Shown here piece by piece: positions 16,376-24,800 of a DNA stretch of 52,267 bases. A program made the translations under genes and the position numbers. Every line of letters begins with the position of its first letter. The first letter of the stretch is position 1. The notes beneath the pieces were generated by a model. It was not told where the DNA came from and ran no database searches. It saw nothing but the letters and a program-made list of their open reading frames with translations. The stretch comes from an uncultured Alphaproteobacteria bacterium (GTDB lineage: Bacteria; Pseudomonadota; Alphaproteobacteria; Rhizobiales; Ancalomicrobiaceae), in NCBI GenBank assembly GCA_937892955.1, contig CALBKH010000093.1, forward strand, positions 1 to 52,267. The letters run 5' to 3'.

Positions 16376-17298
16376 CCGCGACCCCGACCTTCTCCGACGA
16401 CGCCGGCGTGATGTCGGACACGCGTCGCATCCGCGCCGCCCTCGGTCCGGCGGCGCTCGCCAACCGTCGCGCGCTGGAGAAGAAATATCCCGATATCTTC
16501 GAGGGATCGCGGCGCAATCGGGTCTTGACCGTGGCGATCGTCGTCACTCTGACGGCGCTGCTCCTCTACGCCTTCGTCCGCCTCGAGTTTTCGTTGGCCA
16601 AGATCGGCGGCGGCATCGGCCAGTTGATCCACTTCGTGACACTGATGTTCCCGCCGTCGCCGGGCACTTGGCCGCGGTTCCACCTCTTCCTCGACGGTCT
16701 CGGCGAGACGCTGGCGATCGCCTTCCTCGGCACCCTCGCCGCGGCGATCCTCGCCTTTCCGATCGGTTTCCTGGCGGCGAAGAACGTCGTCCCCGCCCGC
16801 CTGTTCCAGCTCGGCACCCGCCGGTTCCTCGACACCGTGCGCGGTGTCGACACGCTGATCTGGGCGCTGATCTGGATCAACGTCGTCGGCCTCGGCCCCT
16901 TCGCCGGCGTGTTGGCGATCATGACCTCGGACTTCGGCGCCTTCGGCAAGCTGTTCTCCGAGGCGATCGAGGCGGTCGATCGCAAACCGATCGAGGGCGT
17001 GACGGCGAGCGGCGGCTCGAACCTCGCCCGCATCCGCTTCGGCATCCTGCCGCAGATCCTGCCGGTCATCGCCGGCCAAGTCCTCTACTACTTCGAGAGC
17101 AACACCCGCTCGGCGACGATCATCGGCATCGTCGGCGCGGGCGGCATCGGTCTCCATCTCTCCGAAGCGATCCGTACGCTCGAATGGCAGCAGGTTTCCT
17201 TCCTGGTGCTGATGATCCTCGTCGCCGTCGCCATCATCGACCAGATCTCGGCGCGGGTCCGCTTCGCGATCATCGGCGAGCGCCGGCTGGAGACGTGA
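16372..17298 (+). CDS. phnE: Phosphonate ABC transporter permease PhnE (second copy)
   Basis: A 308-residue paralogue of the preceding permease. It has a longer cytoplasmic N-terminus (about 45 residues), a first helix (about 47-64), the core permease domain and the coupling loop EGVTASGGSNLARIRFGILP. It ends with GIVGAGGIGLHLSEAIRTLE and a last helix. The start at 16372 overlaps the stop of the first copy (ATGA). It is the last gene of the uptake operon and converges on phnF, with a pair of palindromic repeat units in between. Confidence 0.95.
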   Translation: MTATPTFSDDAGVMSDTRRIRAALGPAALANRRALEKKYPDIFEGSRRNRVLTVAIVVTLTALLLYAFVRLEFSLAKIGGGIGQLIHFVTLMFPPSPGTWPRFHLFLDGLGETLAIAFLGTLAAAILAFPIGFLAAKNVVPARLFQLGTRRFLDTVRGVDTLIWALIWINVVGLGPFAGVLAIMTSDFGAFGKLFSEAIEAVDRKPIEGVTASGGSNLARIRFGILPQILPVIAGQVLYYFESNTRSATIIGIVGAGGIGLHLSEAIRTLEWQQVSFLVLMILVAVAIIDQISARVRFAIIGERRLET

Positions 17299-17319
17299 CG
17301 CGGAGTTCCTGTGCGCGAT

Positions 17320-17430
17320 GGTTCGAGACGGCGCGCCGAGCGCGCCTCCTCACCATGAGGCGCCTCTGATCACGAGTGTCTCGAAAGCGCCTCATCCTGA
17401 GGAGGGCCGAAGGCCCGTCTCGAAGGATCT
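17320..17430. repeat. Pair of inverted Rhizobiales-type intergenic palindromic repeat units
   Basis: Two related units of about 41 bp face each other: 17320-17360 (minus orientation) and 17390-17430 (plus orientation). Both follow the pattern CCTCAT--TGAGGAGG, a GC hairpin, then CGTCTCGAA; in the second unit the hairpin is GGGCC GAA GGCCC. This repeat type is familiar from intergenic regions of many Hyphomicrobiales genomes. It lies between the convergent ends of phnE and phnF, where it may also work as a bidirectional terminator. Confidence 0.7.
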
Positions 17431-17489
17431 CGCACACCGTCTCCCGAGGGTCGACACGGGCTCCCTGGCCGGTGATGCGGGGGAGTGCA

Positions 17490-18206
17490 TCACCCGACCG
17501 TCACCCGGACGCGGTCGCCGGCGAAACGGGCGCGGGCCCATTGGATCGGTCGCCCTTCGAGATCGGAGTTGACGCAGTCGATCTCGATCACCGGTCGGCC
17601 GATGGCGATCTCCAACCGTTCGGCATCGAGTGCGTCGGCGATCCGCGCGCCGATCCGGGTCTCGGCGCGGACGTAGTCGGCGACCCCCGCCGCCCGGAAT
17701 GCGGCGGTGAAGGAGCCCGTCTCACGGTAGACCGCGGCCATGTCGGGGAAGCGTTCCGCCGGGAAGGCGGATACCGCCCAGGAGATCGGCACGCCGTCGG
17801 CGTGGCGGGTGGTCTCGAGCCGGATCACCGGCTCACCGGGTCGCAGGCGTAATGCCTCGGCGACGAGGGGCGACGCCGGCTCCGCCGTCTCGGCGAGGAG
17901 TAGGCCCGAGGGCTCGCGCGCCTGGGCGACGACGATGTCCGAGAACCGAGTTCGGGGCCCGATCGGATAGGTGAGGGGAGCTCGCTCGACGAAGGTTCCG
18001 CTGCCCTGTTGGGCCCGGACGAGGCCGCGATCGGCGAGATCGCGCAACGCCTGACGCACGGTGTGGCGGTTGACGCCGAAACGGAGCGCCAACTCGGCCT
18101 CGGTCGGCAACCGTGCCCCGCGTCCCCAGGTACCGTCAGCCATGCCGGCTTCGAGGATCTCGGACACCTGCCGCCAGACCGCGATGCCCTTGCCGCGTGC
18201 CAGCAT
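17490..18206 (-). CDS. phnF: GntR/HutC-family repressor PhnF
   Basis: A 238-residue regulator with an N-terminal GntR winged helix (IAVWRQVSEILEAGMADGTW, then LPTEAELALRFGVNRHTVRQ as the helix-turn-helix, and GLVRAQQGSGTFV as the wing). A C-terminal UTRA ligand-binding domain follows (about residues 85-230, with PSGLLLAE, EPVIRLETTRHADGVPISW and RPVIEIDCVNSDLEGRPIQW). It is transcribed away from phnG with about 157 bp between the two starts, the normal arrangement for PhnF, which represses the C-P lyase operon until a phosphonate-related ligand binds. The start at 18206 has GGGAGAG upstream; an in-frame codon further up is possible but poorly supported. Confidence 0.93.
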   Translation of the reverse strand: MLARGKGIAVWRQVSEILEAGMADGTWGRGARLPTEAELALRFGVNRHTVRQALRDLADRGLVRAQQGSGTFVERAPLTYPIGPRTRFSDIVVAQAREPSGLLLAETAEPASPLVAEALRLRPGEPVIRLETTRHADGVPISWAVSAFPAERFPDMAAVYRETGSFTAAFRAAGVADYVRAETRIGARIADALDAERLEIAIGRPVIEIDCVNSDLEGRPIQWARARFAGDRVRVTVG

Positions 18207-18265
18207 GTCCGCTCTCCCACCTCTCGTCGCCGCGTCGCGCTCGTCCCCGCGGTCGTCCGCCGGAG

Positions 18266-18300
18266 CCGTCACAAAAGTATAATCGTCTAGAACTATATAC
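18266..18300. promoter_or_regulatory. Candidate Pho box and PhnF operator in the phnF-phnG divergent region
   Basis: CCGTCACAAAAGTATAAT (18266-18283) resembles a Pho box, with halves CCGTCAC and GTATAAT around AAAA, and shares its GTCACAAAA core with the site before phnC. It overlaps an imperfect palindrome at 18277-18300, GTATA ... CTAG ... TATAC, whose centre GTCTAGAAC is close to the GTnTAnAC pattern of HutC-type GntR operators. The overlap would allow PhnF to block activation by PhoB. Functions are inferred from position and pattern. Confidence 0.45.
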
Positions 18301-18363
18301 AACTCATGAAGCGACGGATTCGTCGCTCCTCCAGCCCGTCGTCCTTCGCACCGTGGAGGGAAC

Positions 18364-18864
18364 ATGAACCCGATCGACACGACCGCCCGTTCCGCCACCA
18401 CCGGCGTGGGCTCCGATCCGGCCGACCCGACGGTCTCGGCGCGCCGTGCCGTCATGGCGTTGGCGGCGAAGGCGACCGCCGGCGAACTCAGGCCCGTTCG
18501 CGATCTCGCGCCCTCCGGCGTCATCGATCTGCGTCTCGCCGAGACCGGCCTCGTCATGCTGCGCGGCCGGATCGGCGGGTCGGGAGCGCCGTTCAATCTC
18601 GGAGAGGCGACGGTCTCACGTGCGGCGGTGCGGTTGCCGTCGGGAGCGACGGGCTTCGGGCATGTGCTCGGCCGCGATCGGGCGAAGGCCCGCGACGCGG
18701 CGCTCCTCGATGCGTTGTGGATCGAGGGCACGAGCCGCGACCGGCTCGAGCGCGAGATCCTGACCCCGCTCGCCGCCCGTATCGCCCGTGACGAGACGCG
18801 GCGCGTCTCGGAGGTCGCGGCCACCCGCGTCGACTTCTTCACCCTGGTGCGCGGAGACGACTGA
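18364..18864 (+). CDS. phnG: C-P lyase complex subunit PhnG
   Basis: A 166-residue subunit of the PhnGHIJ core complex, which with PhnI installs the phosphonate on the ribose of ATP. It has the PhnG pattern in order: VIDLRLAETGLVMLRGRIGGSGAPFNLGE (key residues ETGLVM and GAPFNLGE), VRLPSGATGFGHVLGRD, and ARDAALLDALW. It is about 16 residues longer than the E. coli protein, mainly at the N-terminus. The start is supported by GGAGGG 4 bp upstream. It is the first gene of the long C-P lyase operon, and its TGA overlaps the phnH ATG by one base. Confidence 0.95.
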   Translation: MNPIDTTARSATTGVGSDPADPTVSARRAVMALAAKATAGELRPVRDLAPSGVIDLRLAETGLVMLRGRIGGSGAPFNLGEATVSRAAVRLPSGATGFGHVLGRDRAKARDAALLDALWIEGTSRDRLEREILTPLAARIARDETRRVSEVAATRVDFFTLVRGDD

Positions 18865-19466
18865 TGGCCCCGACCGCAACGACCATCGCCCCGGGCTTCC
18901 GCGACCCGGTGTTCCAATCGCAGGCGACCTTCCGCGCCGTGCTCGACGCGCTGGCCGAGCCGGGCACCGAGCGCCCGGTCGAAGGCATCGCCACGGCCCC
19001 CGCGCCGCTCGCGCCCGTCGCCGCGGCGGTGATCGCCACCCTCGCCGATTTCGAGACGGCGGTGTGGCGCGACGAGACCCTGCGCCTGCCCGAGATCGAG
19101 GCGTGGCTCGCCTTCCACACCGGCGCGCCGGTGGCGCTCGATCCGGCCCGCGCCGCCTTCGCCCTGATCGGCGCGGACGACGCCCCGGATTTCACCGACT
19201 TCGCCCTCGGCAGCGACGTCGACCCCTCGACCTCGGCGACCCTCGTCCTCCGGGTCGCCGGCTTCGACAACGGCCGCCGCTATCGCCTCTCCGGTCCCGG
19301 CATCGATGGCGCCTGCGAGGTGACGATCGCCGGCGCCCCGACCGATCTCGCCGACCGGCTCGCCGCCAACCGCGCGCTCTTCCCCCGCGGTGTCGACCTG
19401 ATCCTCTCCGGCTCGACCTCGGTCATGGGCCTGCCGCGCACCACCCGCATCGAGGAGATCCGCTGA
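18864..19466 (+). CDS. phnH: C-P lyase complex subunit PhnH
   Basis: A 200-residue subunit of the C-P lyase core complex, close in length to the 194-residue E. coli protein. The N-terminus GFRDPVFQSQATFRAVLDAL and the following ALAEPGTERPV match the family start. FETAVWRDETLRLPEIEAWL, FHTGAPV and RRYRLSGPGID follow, and the end FPRGVDLILSGS and LPRTTRIEE is conserved. PhnH is catalytically silent on its own and stabilises the PhnG-PhnI-PhnJ assembly. It overlaps phnG and phnI by one base each, implying translational coupling. Confidence 0.95.
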   Translation: MAPTATTIAPGFRDPVFQSQATFRAVLDALAEPGTERPVEGIATAPAPLAPVAAAVIATLADFETAVWRDETLRLPEIEAWLAFHTGAPVALDPARAAFALIGADDAPDFTDFALGSDVDPSTSATLVLRVAGFDNGRRYRLSGPGIDGACEVTIAGAPTDLADRLAANRALFPRGVDLILSGSTSVMGLPRTTRIEEIR

Positions 19467-20590
19467 TGTACGTCTCGGTGAAGGGTGGCGAGAAGGCCAT
19501 CCGAGCCGCCCATCGGCTGCTCGCCCACCGCCGTCGCGGCGATCGGGCGGTGCCGGAACTGGCGGCCGATCAGATCCGCGAACAACTCACCCTCGCCGTC
19601 GATCGGGTGATGAACGAAGGTTCCCTCCACGACCGCGATCTCGCGGCGCTGGCGATCAAGCAGGCGCGCGGCGACCTGATCGAGGCGGCCTTCCTGGTGC
19701 GCGCCTATCGCACGACGCTGCCGCGCTTCGGCTATTCGGTGCCGCTCGACACCGGTGCCATGGGCGTGGAGCGCCGCATCTCGGCCACCTACAAGGACCT
19801 GCCCGGTGGCCAGATCCTCGGTCCCACCTTCGACTACACCCACCGGCTCGTCGATTTCGCCCTGATGGGCGACAGCGATACGCCGCTTCCGGCGCGCGAC
19901 ACCACCGAGGCGACGGTGGCGATGCCGCGGGTCACCGACCTTCTCGACGGAGAGGGGCTGATCGAAGCCGAACCGGCGGGCGAAGCGGGCGTCGAACCCG
20001 GCGATCTCACCCGCGCGCCGCTGCGTGTGCCGGCCGACCGCGATCTGCGCCTGCAGCAACTCGCCCGCGGCGACGAGGGTTTCCTCCTGGCGCTCGGCTA
20101 TTCGACCCAGCGCGGCTACGGCTCGACCCACCCTTTCGCCGGCGAGATCCGCATCGGCGAGGTCGAGGTCGAGTTCGAGGTGCCGGAGCTCGGCTTCGCC
20201 GTGCCGCTCGGGACGGTCACCGTCTCCGAATGCCAGATGATCAACCAGTTCGCCGGCTCGGCCGAGATCGAGCCGAGTTTCACCCGCGGCTACGGCCTCG
20301 CCTTCGGCCAGGTCGAGCGCAAGGTGATGGCCATGGCGCTGGTCGATCGGGCGTTGCGCACCGAGGACCTCGGCGGCGCGGTCGAGCATCCGGCGCAGGA
20401 CCAGGAATTCGTTCTGTCGCATGCCGACAACGTCCAGGCGACCGGCTTCGTCGAGCATCTGAAGCTGCCGCACCACGTCGATTTCCAGGCCGAACTGGCG
20501 CTGGTTCGCCAGATGCGGCGCGAGCACGCCGCCGCCCGTGCCGCGCGCGAAGCCGACGCCGAATCCGTCTACGAGGAGGCCGCCGAATGA
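19466..20590 (+). CDS. phnI: C-P lyase complex subunit PhnI
   Basis: A 374-residue protein (E. coli 354). PhnI is the subunit that displaces the base of ATP or GTP so that the phosphonate becomes attached to the ribose. The start MYVSVKGGEKAI is almost invariant in the family. Other landmarks are QIREQLTLAVDRVMNEGSL, RAYRTTLPRFGYS, RRISATYKDLPGGQILG, FDYTHRLVDF, GYSTQRGYGSTHPF and VSECQMINQF. The C-terminus is rich in Ala and Arg, as in other alphaproteobacterial versions. The stop overlaps the phnJ start (ATGA). Confidence 0.96.
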   Translation: MYVSVKGGEKAIRAAHRLLAHRRRGDRAVPELAADQIREQLTLAVDRVMNEGSLHDRDLAALAIKQARGDLIEAAFLVRAYRTTLPRFGYSVPLDTGAMGVERRISATYKDLPGGQILGPTFDYTHRLVDFALMGDSDTPLPARDTTEATVAMPRVTDLLDGEGLIEAEPAGEAGVEPGDLTRAPLRVPADRDLRLQQLARGDEGFLLALGYSTQRGYGSTHPFAGEIRIGEVEVEFEVPELGFAVPLGTVTVSECQMINQFAGSAEIEPSFTRGYGLAFGQVERKVMAMALVDRALRTEDLGGAVEHPAQDQEFVLSHADNVQATGFVEHLKLPHHVDFQAELALVRQMRREHAAARAAREADAESVYEEAAE

Positions 20591-21483
20591 CCGCACCGAT
20601 CAAGCGGACCGAGGGCTATGCCTTCGCCTATCTCGACGAGCAGACCAAGCGGATGATCCGCCGCGCCATCCTCAAGGCGGTGGCGATCCCCGGCCATCAA
20701 GTGCCCTTCGCGGCCCGCGACATGCCGATGCCCTACGGCTGGGGCACCGGCGGCATCCAGGTGACGGCGGCGATCCTCGGCCCGGCCGACGTGCTCAAGG
20801 TCATCGACCAGGGCGCCGACGACACCACCAACGCGGTGTCGATCCGCGCCTTCTTCCAGAAGACCGCCGGCGTCGCCGTGACCACCCGGACGGGCGAGGC
20901 CAGCGTCATCCAGACCCGCCATCGCATCCCGGAGGAGCCGCTGAAGGCGGGGCAGACGCTGATCTATCAGGTGCCGATCCCCGAGCCCTTGCGCTTCCTC
21001 GAGCCGCGCGAGACCGAGACGCGGGTGATGCATGCGCTCGCCGACTACGGCCTGATGCACGTCAAGCTCTACGAGGACATCGCCACCCACGGCCACATCG
21101 CCAAGACCTACGCCTATCCGGTGAAGGTCGAGGGCCGTTACCTGATGGATCCCTCGCCGATCCCCAAGTTCGACAATCCGAAGATGCACATGAGCCCGGC
21201 GCTCCAGCTCTTCGGCGCCGGTCGCGAGAAACGCATCTACGCGTTGCCGCCCTTCACGCGCGTCGAGAGCCTCGACTTCGAGGATCACCCGTTCGAGCGG
21301 ACGAAGTTCGAAGCGCCCTGCGCGCTGTGCGGGGCGACCGACGCCTATCTCGACGAGGTGGTGATCGACGATCGCGGCGGGCGGATGTTCGTCTGCTCCG
21401 ACACCGACCACTGCGAGACCCGCCGCGCCGAGGGCCGTCGCGGCGCCCTCCTCGGCGACGCGCCGAAGGAGAACCGCCCGTGA
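20587..21483 (+). CDS. phnJ: Alpha-D-ribose 1-methylphosphonate 5-phosphate C-P lyase PhnJ (radical SAM)
   Basis: A 298-residue radical-SAM enzyme that breaks the carbon-phosphorus bond, giving a hydrocarbon and ribose 1,2-cyclic phosphate 5-phosphate. The unusual PhnJ cluster motif is intact: C245-x2-C248-x21-C270 to hold the 4Fe-4S cluster, and C276 five residues on, equivalent to the catalytic thiyl cysteine of E. coli PhnJ. The N-terminal part contains YAFAYLDEQTKRMIRRAILK, ARDMPMPYGWGTGGIQ and GADDTTNAVSIR. The start overlaps the phnI stop and the stop overlaps the phnK GTG. All key residues are present, so the operon should be functional. Confidence 0.97.
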   Translation: MTAPIKRTEGYAFAYLDEQTKRMIRRAILKAVAIPGHQVPFAARDMPMPYGWGTGGIQVTAAILGPADVLKVIDQGADDTTNAVSIRAFFQKTAGVAVTTRTGEASVIQTRHRIPEEPLKAGQTLIYQVPIPEPLRFLEPRETETRVMHALADYGLMHVKLYEDIATHGHIAKTYAYPVKVEGRYLMDPSPIPKFDNPKMHMSPALQLFGAGREKRIYALPPFTRVESLDFEDHPFERTKFEAPCALCGATDAYLDEVVIDDRGGRMFVCSDTDHCETRRAEGRRGALLGDAPKENRP

Positions 21484-22253
21484 CCGCTCCCCTGCTCGAG
21501 GCGCGCGGCCTCACCAAGTGGTACGGCGACCGGCTCGGCTGTCGCGACGTTTCCTTCGACATCCGCGAGGGCGAGGTGCTGGCGATCGTCGGTGAGAGCG
21601 GGTCGGGCAAATCGACGCTGCTGTCGTTGCTCTCGGGCCAGCTCGCTCCCTCCGCCGGCACCGTCGCCTACCGCATGCGCGACGGCTCGATCCGCGATCT
21701 CGTCTCGCTCTCGGAAGCCGAGCGGCGTTTCCTCTTCCGCACCGATTGGGGCTTCGTCCATCAGGACGCGGCGAAGGGCCTGCGCATGGGCGTCTCGGCC
21801 GGCGGCAACGTCGGCGAGCGGCTGATGGCGGTCGGCGCGCGTCACTACGGCGACATCCGCGCCAAGGCCGAGGACTGGCTCGAACGGGTCGAGATCGACA
21901 TCGCCCGCATCGACGAGAAGCCGACGGCCTATTCCGGCGGCATGCGCCAGCGCCTGCAGATCGCCCGCAACCTCGTCACCGCGCCGCGCCTCGTCTTCAT
22001 GGACGAGCCGACCGGTGGTCTCGACGTCTCGGTGCAGGCGCGCCTGCTCGATCTCCTCAAGCGCCTCGTCGCCGACATGGGGCTGGCGGTGATCGTCGTC
22101 ACCCACGACCTCGCCGTCGCCCGTCTCCTCTCCGACCGGATCATGGTGATGCGCCGCGGCCGGGTGATCGAGGCGGGGCTCACCGACCGCGTCCTCGACG
22201 ACCCGCGCGAGGCCTACACCCAGCTCCTCGTCTCCTCGATCCTGCAACCGTGA
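21480..22253 (+). CDS. phnK: C-P lyase ABC-type ATPase PhnK
   Basis: A 257-residue ATP-binding subunit that binds the C-P lyase core complex rather than a membrane permease. It has Walker A GESGSGKST, signature YSGGMRQRLQIARNL, Walker B LVFMDEPTGGLDV and the switch in VVTHDLAVARLLSD. The FVHQDAAKGLRMGVSAGGNVGERL region (key: Q-loop HQD and GGNVGERL) is typical of PhnK and distinguishes it from dipeptide-transport ATPases. The GTG start at 21480 overlaps the phnJ stop (GTGA). Confidence 0.95.
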   Translation: MTAPLLEARGLTKWYGDRLGCRDVSFDIREGEVLAIVGESGSGKSTLLSLLSGQLAPSAGTVAYRMRDGSIRDLVSLSEAERRFLFRTDWGFVHQDAAKGLRMGVSAGGNVGERLMAVGARHYGDIRAKAEDWLERVEIDIARIDEKPTAYSGGMRQRLQIARNLVTAPRLVFMDEPTGGLDVSVQARLLDLLKRLVADMGLAVIVVTHDLAVARLLSDRIMVMRRGRVIEAGLTDRVLDDPREAYTQLLVSSILQP

Positions 22254-22261
22254 GGTCCGCG

Positions 22262-22978
22262 ATGTCGAAGATCGATCCGATCCTCCGGGTGGAGGACGTC
22301 GCCAAGCGCTTCGTCATGCATCTGCGCGGCGGACTGACCATCCCCGTGGTCGAGCGCGTCGCTTTCGAGGTCTTCGCCGGCGAGTGCGTCGTCCTCGGCG
22401 GGCCGTCGGGGGCGGGCAAGTCGTCGCTCCTCAAGATGGTCTGGGGCAACTACGGCGTCGATCGCGGCCGCATCGCCGTCGCGACGGACCGAGAAGTGGT
22501 CGACGTCGCTGCCGCCGAACCGCGCGACATCCTGGCGTTGCGCCGCTCGACCATGGGCTACGTCAGCCAGTTCCTGCGCGTCGTCCCCCGCGTCGCCACC
22601 CTCGACGTGGTGATGGAGCCGGCCTTGGCCCAGGGGCTCGACCGCGACACGGCGCAGGCGAAGGCCGAGGCCCTGCTCGACCGGCTCAACGTGCCGGAAC
22701 GTCTATGGTCGCTCCCCCCCGCGACCTTCTCCGGCGGCGAGCAACAGCGGGTCAACATCGCCCGCGGCCTGATCGCCGACGTCCGCCTGCTCCTCCTCGA
22801 CGAGCCGACCGCCTCGCTCGACGCCGCCAATCGCGCCGCCGTGGTCGAACTGATCGAGGCCAAGAAGGCGGCCGGCACTGCGCTCCTCGGCATCTTCCAC
22901 GACACCGACGTGCGCGAGCGGGTGGCGACCCGGATCGTCGACGTCACCGGCTTCGCCGCCGGGAGGGCCGCCGCATGA
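22262..22978 (+). CDS. phnL: C-P lyase ABC-type ATPase PhnL
   Basis: A 238-residue ATPase, the second ABC-type subunit of the phosphonate breakdown machinery. Walker A is GPSGAGKSS, the Q-loop region is YVSQFLRVVPRV, the signature is FSGGEQQRVNIARGL and Walker B is LLLLDEPTASLDA, with the switch histidine in GIFHDTDVRE. FVMHLRGGLTIPVVERVAF at the N-terminus is typical of PhnL. Structural work on E. coli indicates that PhnK and PhnL act together on the core complex. The gene starts 8 bp after phnK and ends overlapping the acyltransferase gene (ATGA). Confidence 0.94.
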   Translation: MSKIDPILRVEDVAKRFVMHLRGGLTIPVVERVAFEVFAGECVVLGGPSGAGKSSLLKMVWGNYGVDRGRIAVATDREVVDVAAAEPRDILALRRSTMGYVSQFLRVVPRVATLDVVMEPALAQGLDRDTAQAKAEALLDRLNVPERLWSLPPATFSGGEQQRVNIARGLIADVRLLLLDEPTASLDAANRAAVVELIEAKKAAGTALLGIFHDTDVRERVATRIVDVTGFAAGRAAA

Positions 22979-23613
22979 ACGCGCCGCTCGCCCCGCAGCC
23001 GAAGATCCCGGCCGAAGGCCTCGTCCACCCGACGGTGGCGATGCGCGAGACCATCCTCGGGCATCACGTCGAGCTCGGCGAAGGGGTCTACGCCGAATAC
23101 GCGACGATCGGCGACTACAGCTACCTGATGCACGGCACCTCGATCGCCGACGCGGTGGTGGGGAAGTTCTGTGCGATCGCCGCGCAATGTCGGATCGGCC
23201 CGCCGAACCACCCGATGGAGCGGGCGACCCAGCACCGGCTCTCCTACACGCCGGAATATTATTGGCCCGCCGCGAAGCGTGACACCGCCTTCTTCGAACG
23301 CCGGCGCGGCGCGGTGACCCGCATCGGCAACGACGTGTGGATCGGTCACGGCGCCACGGTGCTCGCCGGCGTCACCGTCGGCGACGGCGCGGTGATCGCC
23401 GCCGGCGCCGTCGTCGCGAAAGACGTCGAACCCTGGACCATCGTCGGCGGCGTGCCGGCCAAGCCGATCCGCCGCCGCTTTCCGCAGGACATCGCCGACC
23501 GCTTGGTGAAGCTCGCCTGGTGGGACTGGTCACACGACCGTCTCGAGGCGGCGGTATCCGATTTCCGCGATCTCACGATCGACGCCTTCCTCGAAAGGTA
23601 CGAGACGCCATGA
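22975..23613 (+). CDS. Hexapeptide-repeat (LbH) acyltransferase of phn operons, copy 1
   Basis: A 212-residue left-handed beta-helix acyltransferase of the type recurrent in C-P lyase operons. Hexapeptide turns are seen in EYATIGDYSYLMHGTSIADAVVGKF and again in IGNDVWIGHGATVLAGVTVGDGAVIAAGAVVAKDV (each cited by its ends: EYATIGDYSY and GAVVAKDV). The conserved core RIGPPNHPMERATQHR contains the probable catalytic histidine region. In other bacteria PhnO acetylates aminoalkylphosphonates before C-P lyase acts; this protein may do so with an unrelated fold (inference). It overlaps both phnL and phnM. A related copy is encoded at 26116. Confidence 0.88.
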   Translation: MNAPLAPQPKIPAEGLVHPTVAMRETILGHHVELGEGVYAEYATIGDYSYLMHGTSIADAVVGKFCAIAAQCRIGPPNHPMERATQHRLSYTPEYYWPAAKRDTAFFERRRGAVTRIGNDVWIGHGATVLAGVTVGDGAVIAAGAVVAKDVEPWTIVGGVPAKPIRRRFPQDIADRLVKLAWWDWSHDRLEAAVSDFRDLTIDAFLERYETP

Positions 23614-24800
23614 CCATCCTCGACGCCAAGCCCTCGCTCGCGATCCCGCCGGAACCGGTCGGTTCCCTCGTCGTCGCCTCGCGGTCGATCGTGCTCGCCG
23701 ACCGCGTCGTCCCCGGCACGGTGGTGATCGAGAACGGCATCGTCGTCGGCATCGAAGAGGATCGGATCCTGCCGGCGTCCGAGGACTGGGGTGACGATCT
23801 CCTCGTCCCCGGTCTGGTCGAACTCCACACCGACCATCTCGAACCGCACTATTCGCCGCGGCCGAAGGTGTTCTGGGAACCGTTCTCGGCGGTCTTCGCC
23901 TATGACGCGCAGATCGCGGCGGCCGGCATCACCACCGTCTTCGACAGCCTGCGCGCCGGCTCGGACGGCGACAGCGTGTCGCTCGGCGCGCGGCTCTTCG
24001 CGCTGGGCGACGCCATCGAACGCGCCAAGACCACCGGCCTCCTGCGCGTCGACCACCACACTCACCTGCGCTGCGAGATCTGCTCCGACGACGTGCTCGA
24101 GCAGACCCGCGACTATCTCGCCCGTTTCGACGTCCGCCTGATGTCGCTGATGGACCATACCCCCGGCCAGCGCCAGTTCCGCGACGAGGAGAAGCTGCGC
24201 GACTACTACCGCGGCAAGAAGAAGGGGATGAACGAAGCCGAACTCGACGCCTTCTTCGCCGCCCGCAAGGCGCTGCACGACCGCAACGCGCTTCCCCATC
24301 GCCGTGCTCTCGTCGACATCGGCCACGATCGTGGCGTCGCGCTGGCCAGCCACGACGACACCACCGTCGACCACGTCGTCGAGTCCGCCGCCGATCGGGT
24401 CGCCGTCGCCGAGTTCCCGACCACGGTCGAGGCGGCGCGCGCGTCGCATGCCAACGGCCTCGCCGTGTTGATGGGGGCGCCCAACGTGGTGCGCGGCGGC
24501 TCGCATTCCGGCAACGTCTCGGCCCGCGAGCTGGCGCAAGCCGGTGTCCTCGACATCCTCTCCTCCGACTACGTGCCGGTGAGCCTGATCGAGGGCGCCT
24601 TCGGCATCGCCGACGTCGCGGCGATCGGCGGCTTGCCCGGCGCCATCCGCACCGTCACCAAGAACCCGGCGGAAGCGACCGGCATGACCGACCGCGGCGA
24701 GATCGCCACCGGTAAACGCGGCGACATCGTTCGTGTTCGGCTGGTCGACGGCCATCCGGTGGTGCGCGAGGTCTTCCGCCTCGGCCGGCGGGTGTCGTGA
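23610..24800 (+). CDS. phnM: Ribose 1-methylphosphonate 5-triphosphate diphosphatase PhnM
   Basis: A 396-residue amidohydrolase-fold enzyme that removes pyrophosphate from the triphosphate intermediate before C-P cleavage. Metal ligands appear in PGLVELHTDHLEPH (HxD type with a second histidine), VDHHTHLRCEI, LMDHTPGQRQF and ALASHDDTT. YYRGKKKGMNEAE and VLMGAPNVVRGGSHSGN are strongly conserved, and LSSDYVPVSL near the end carries the late aspartate. The length is slightly above E. coli PhnM (378). It is coupled to the preceding gene (ATGA) and to phnN (TGATG). Confidence 0.96.
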   Translation: MTILDAKPSLAIPPEPVGSLVVASRSIVLADRVVPGTVVIENGIVVGIEEDRILPASEDWGDDLLVPGLVELHTDHLEPHYSPRPKVFWEPFSAVFAYDAQIAAAGITTVFDSLRAGSDGDSVSLGARLFALGDAIERAKTTGLLRVDHHTHLRCEICSDDVLEQTRDYLARFDVRLMSLMDHTPGQRQFRDEEKLRDYYRGKKKGMNEAELDAFFAARKALHDRNALPHRRALVDIGHDRGVALASHDDTTVDHVVESAADRVAVAEFPTTVEAARASHANGLAVLMGAPNVVRGGSHSGNVSARELAQAGVLDILSSDYVPVSLIEGAFGIADVAAIGGLPGAIRTVTKNPAEATGMTDRGEIATGKRGDIVRVRLVDGHPVVREVFRLGRRVS

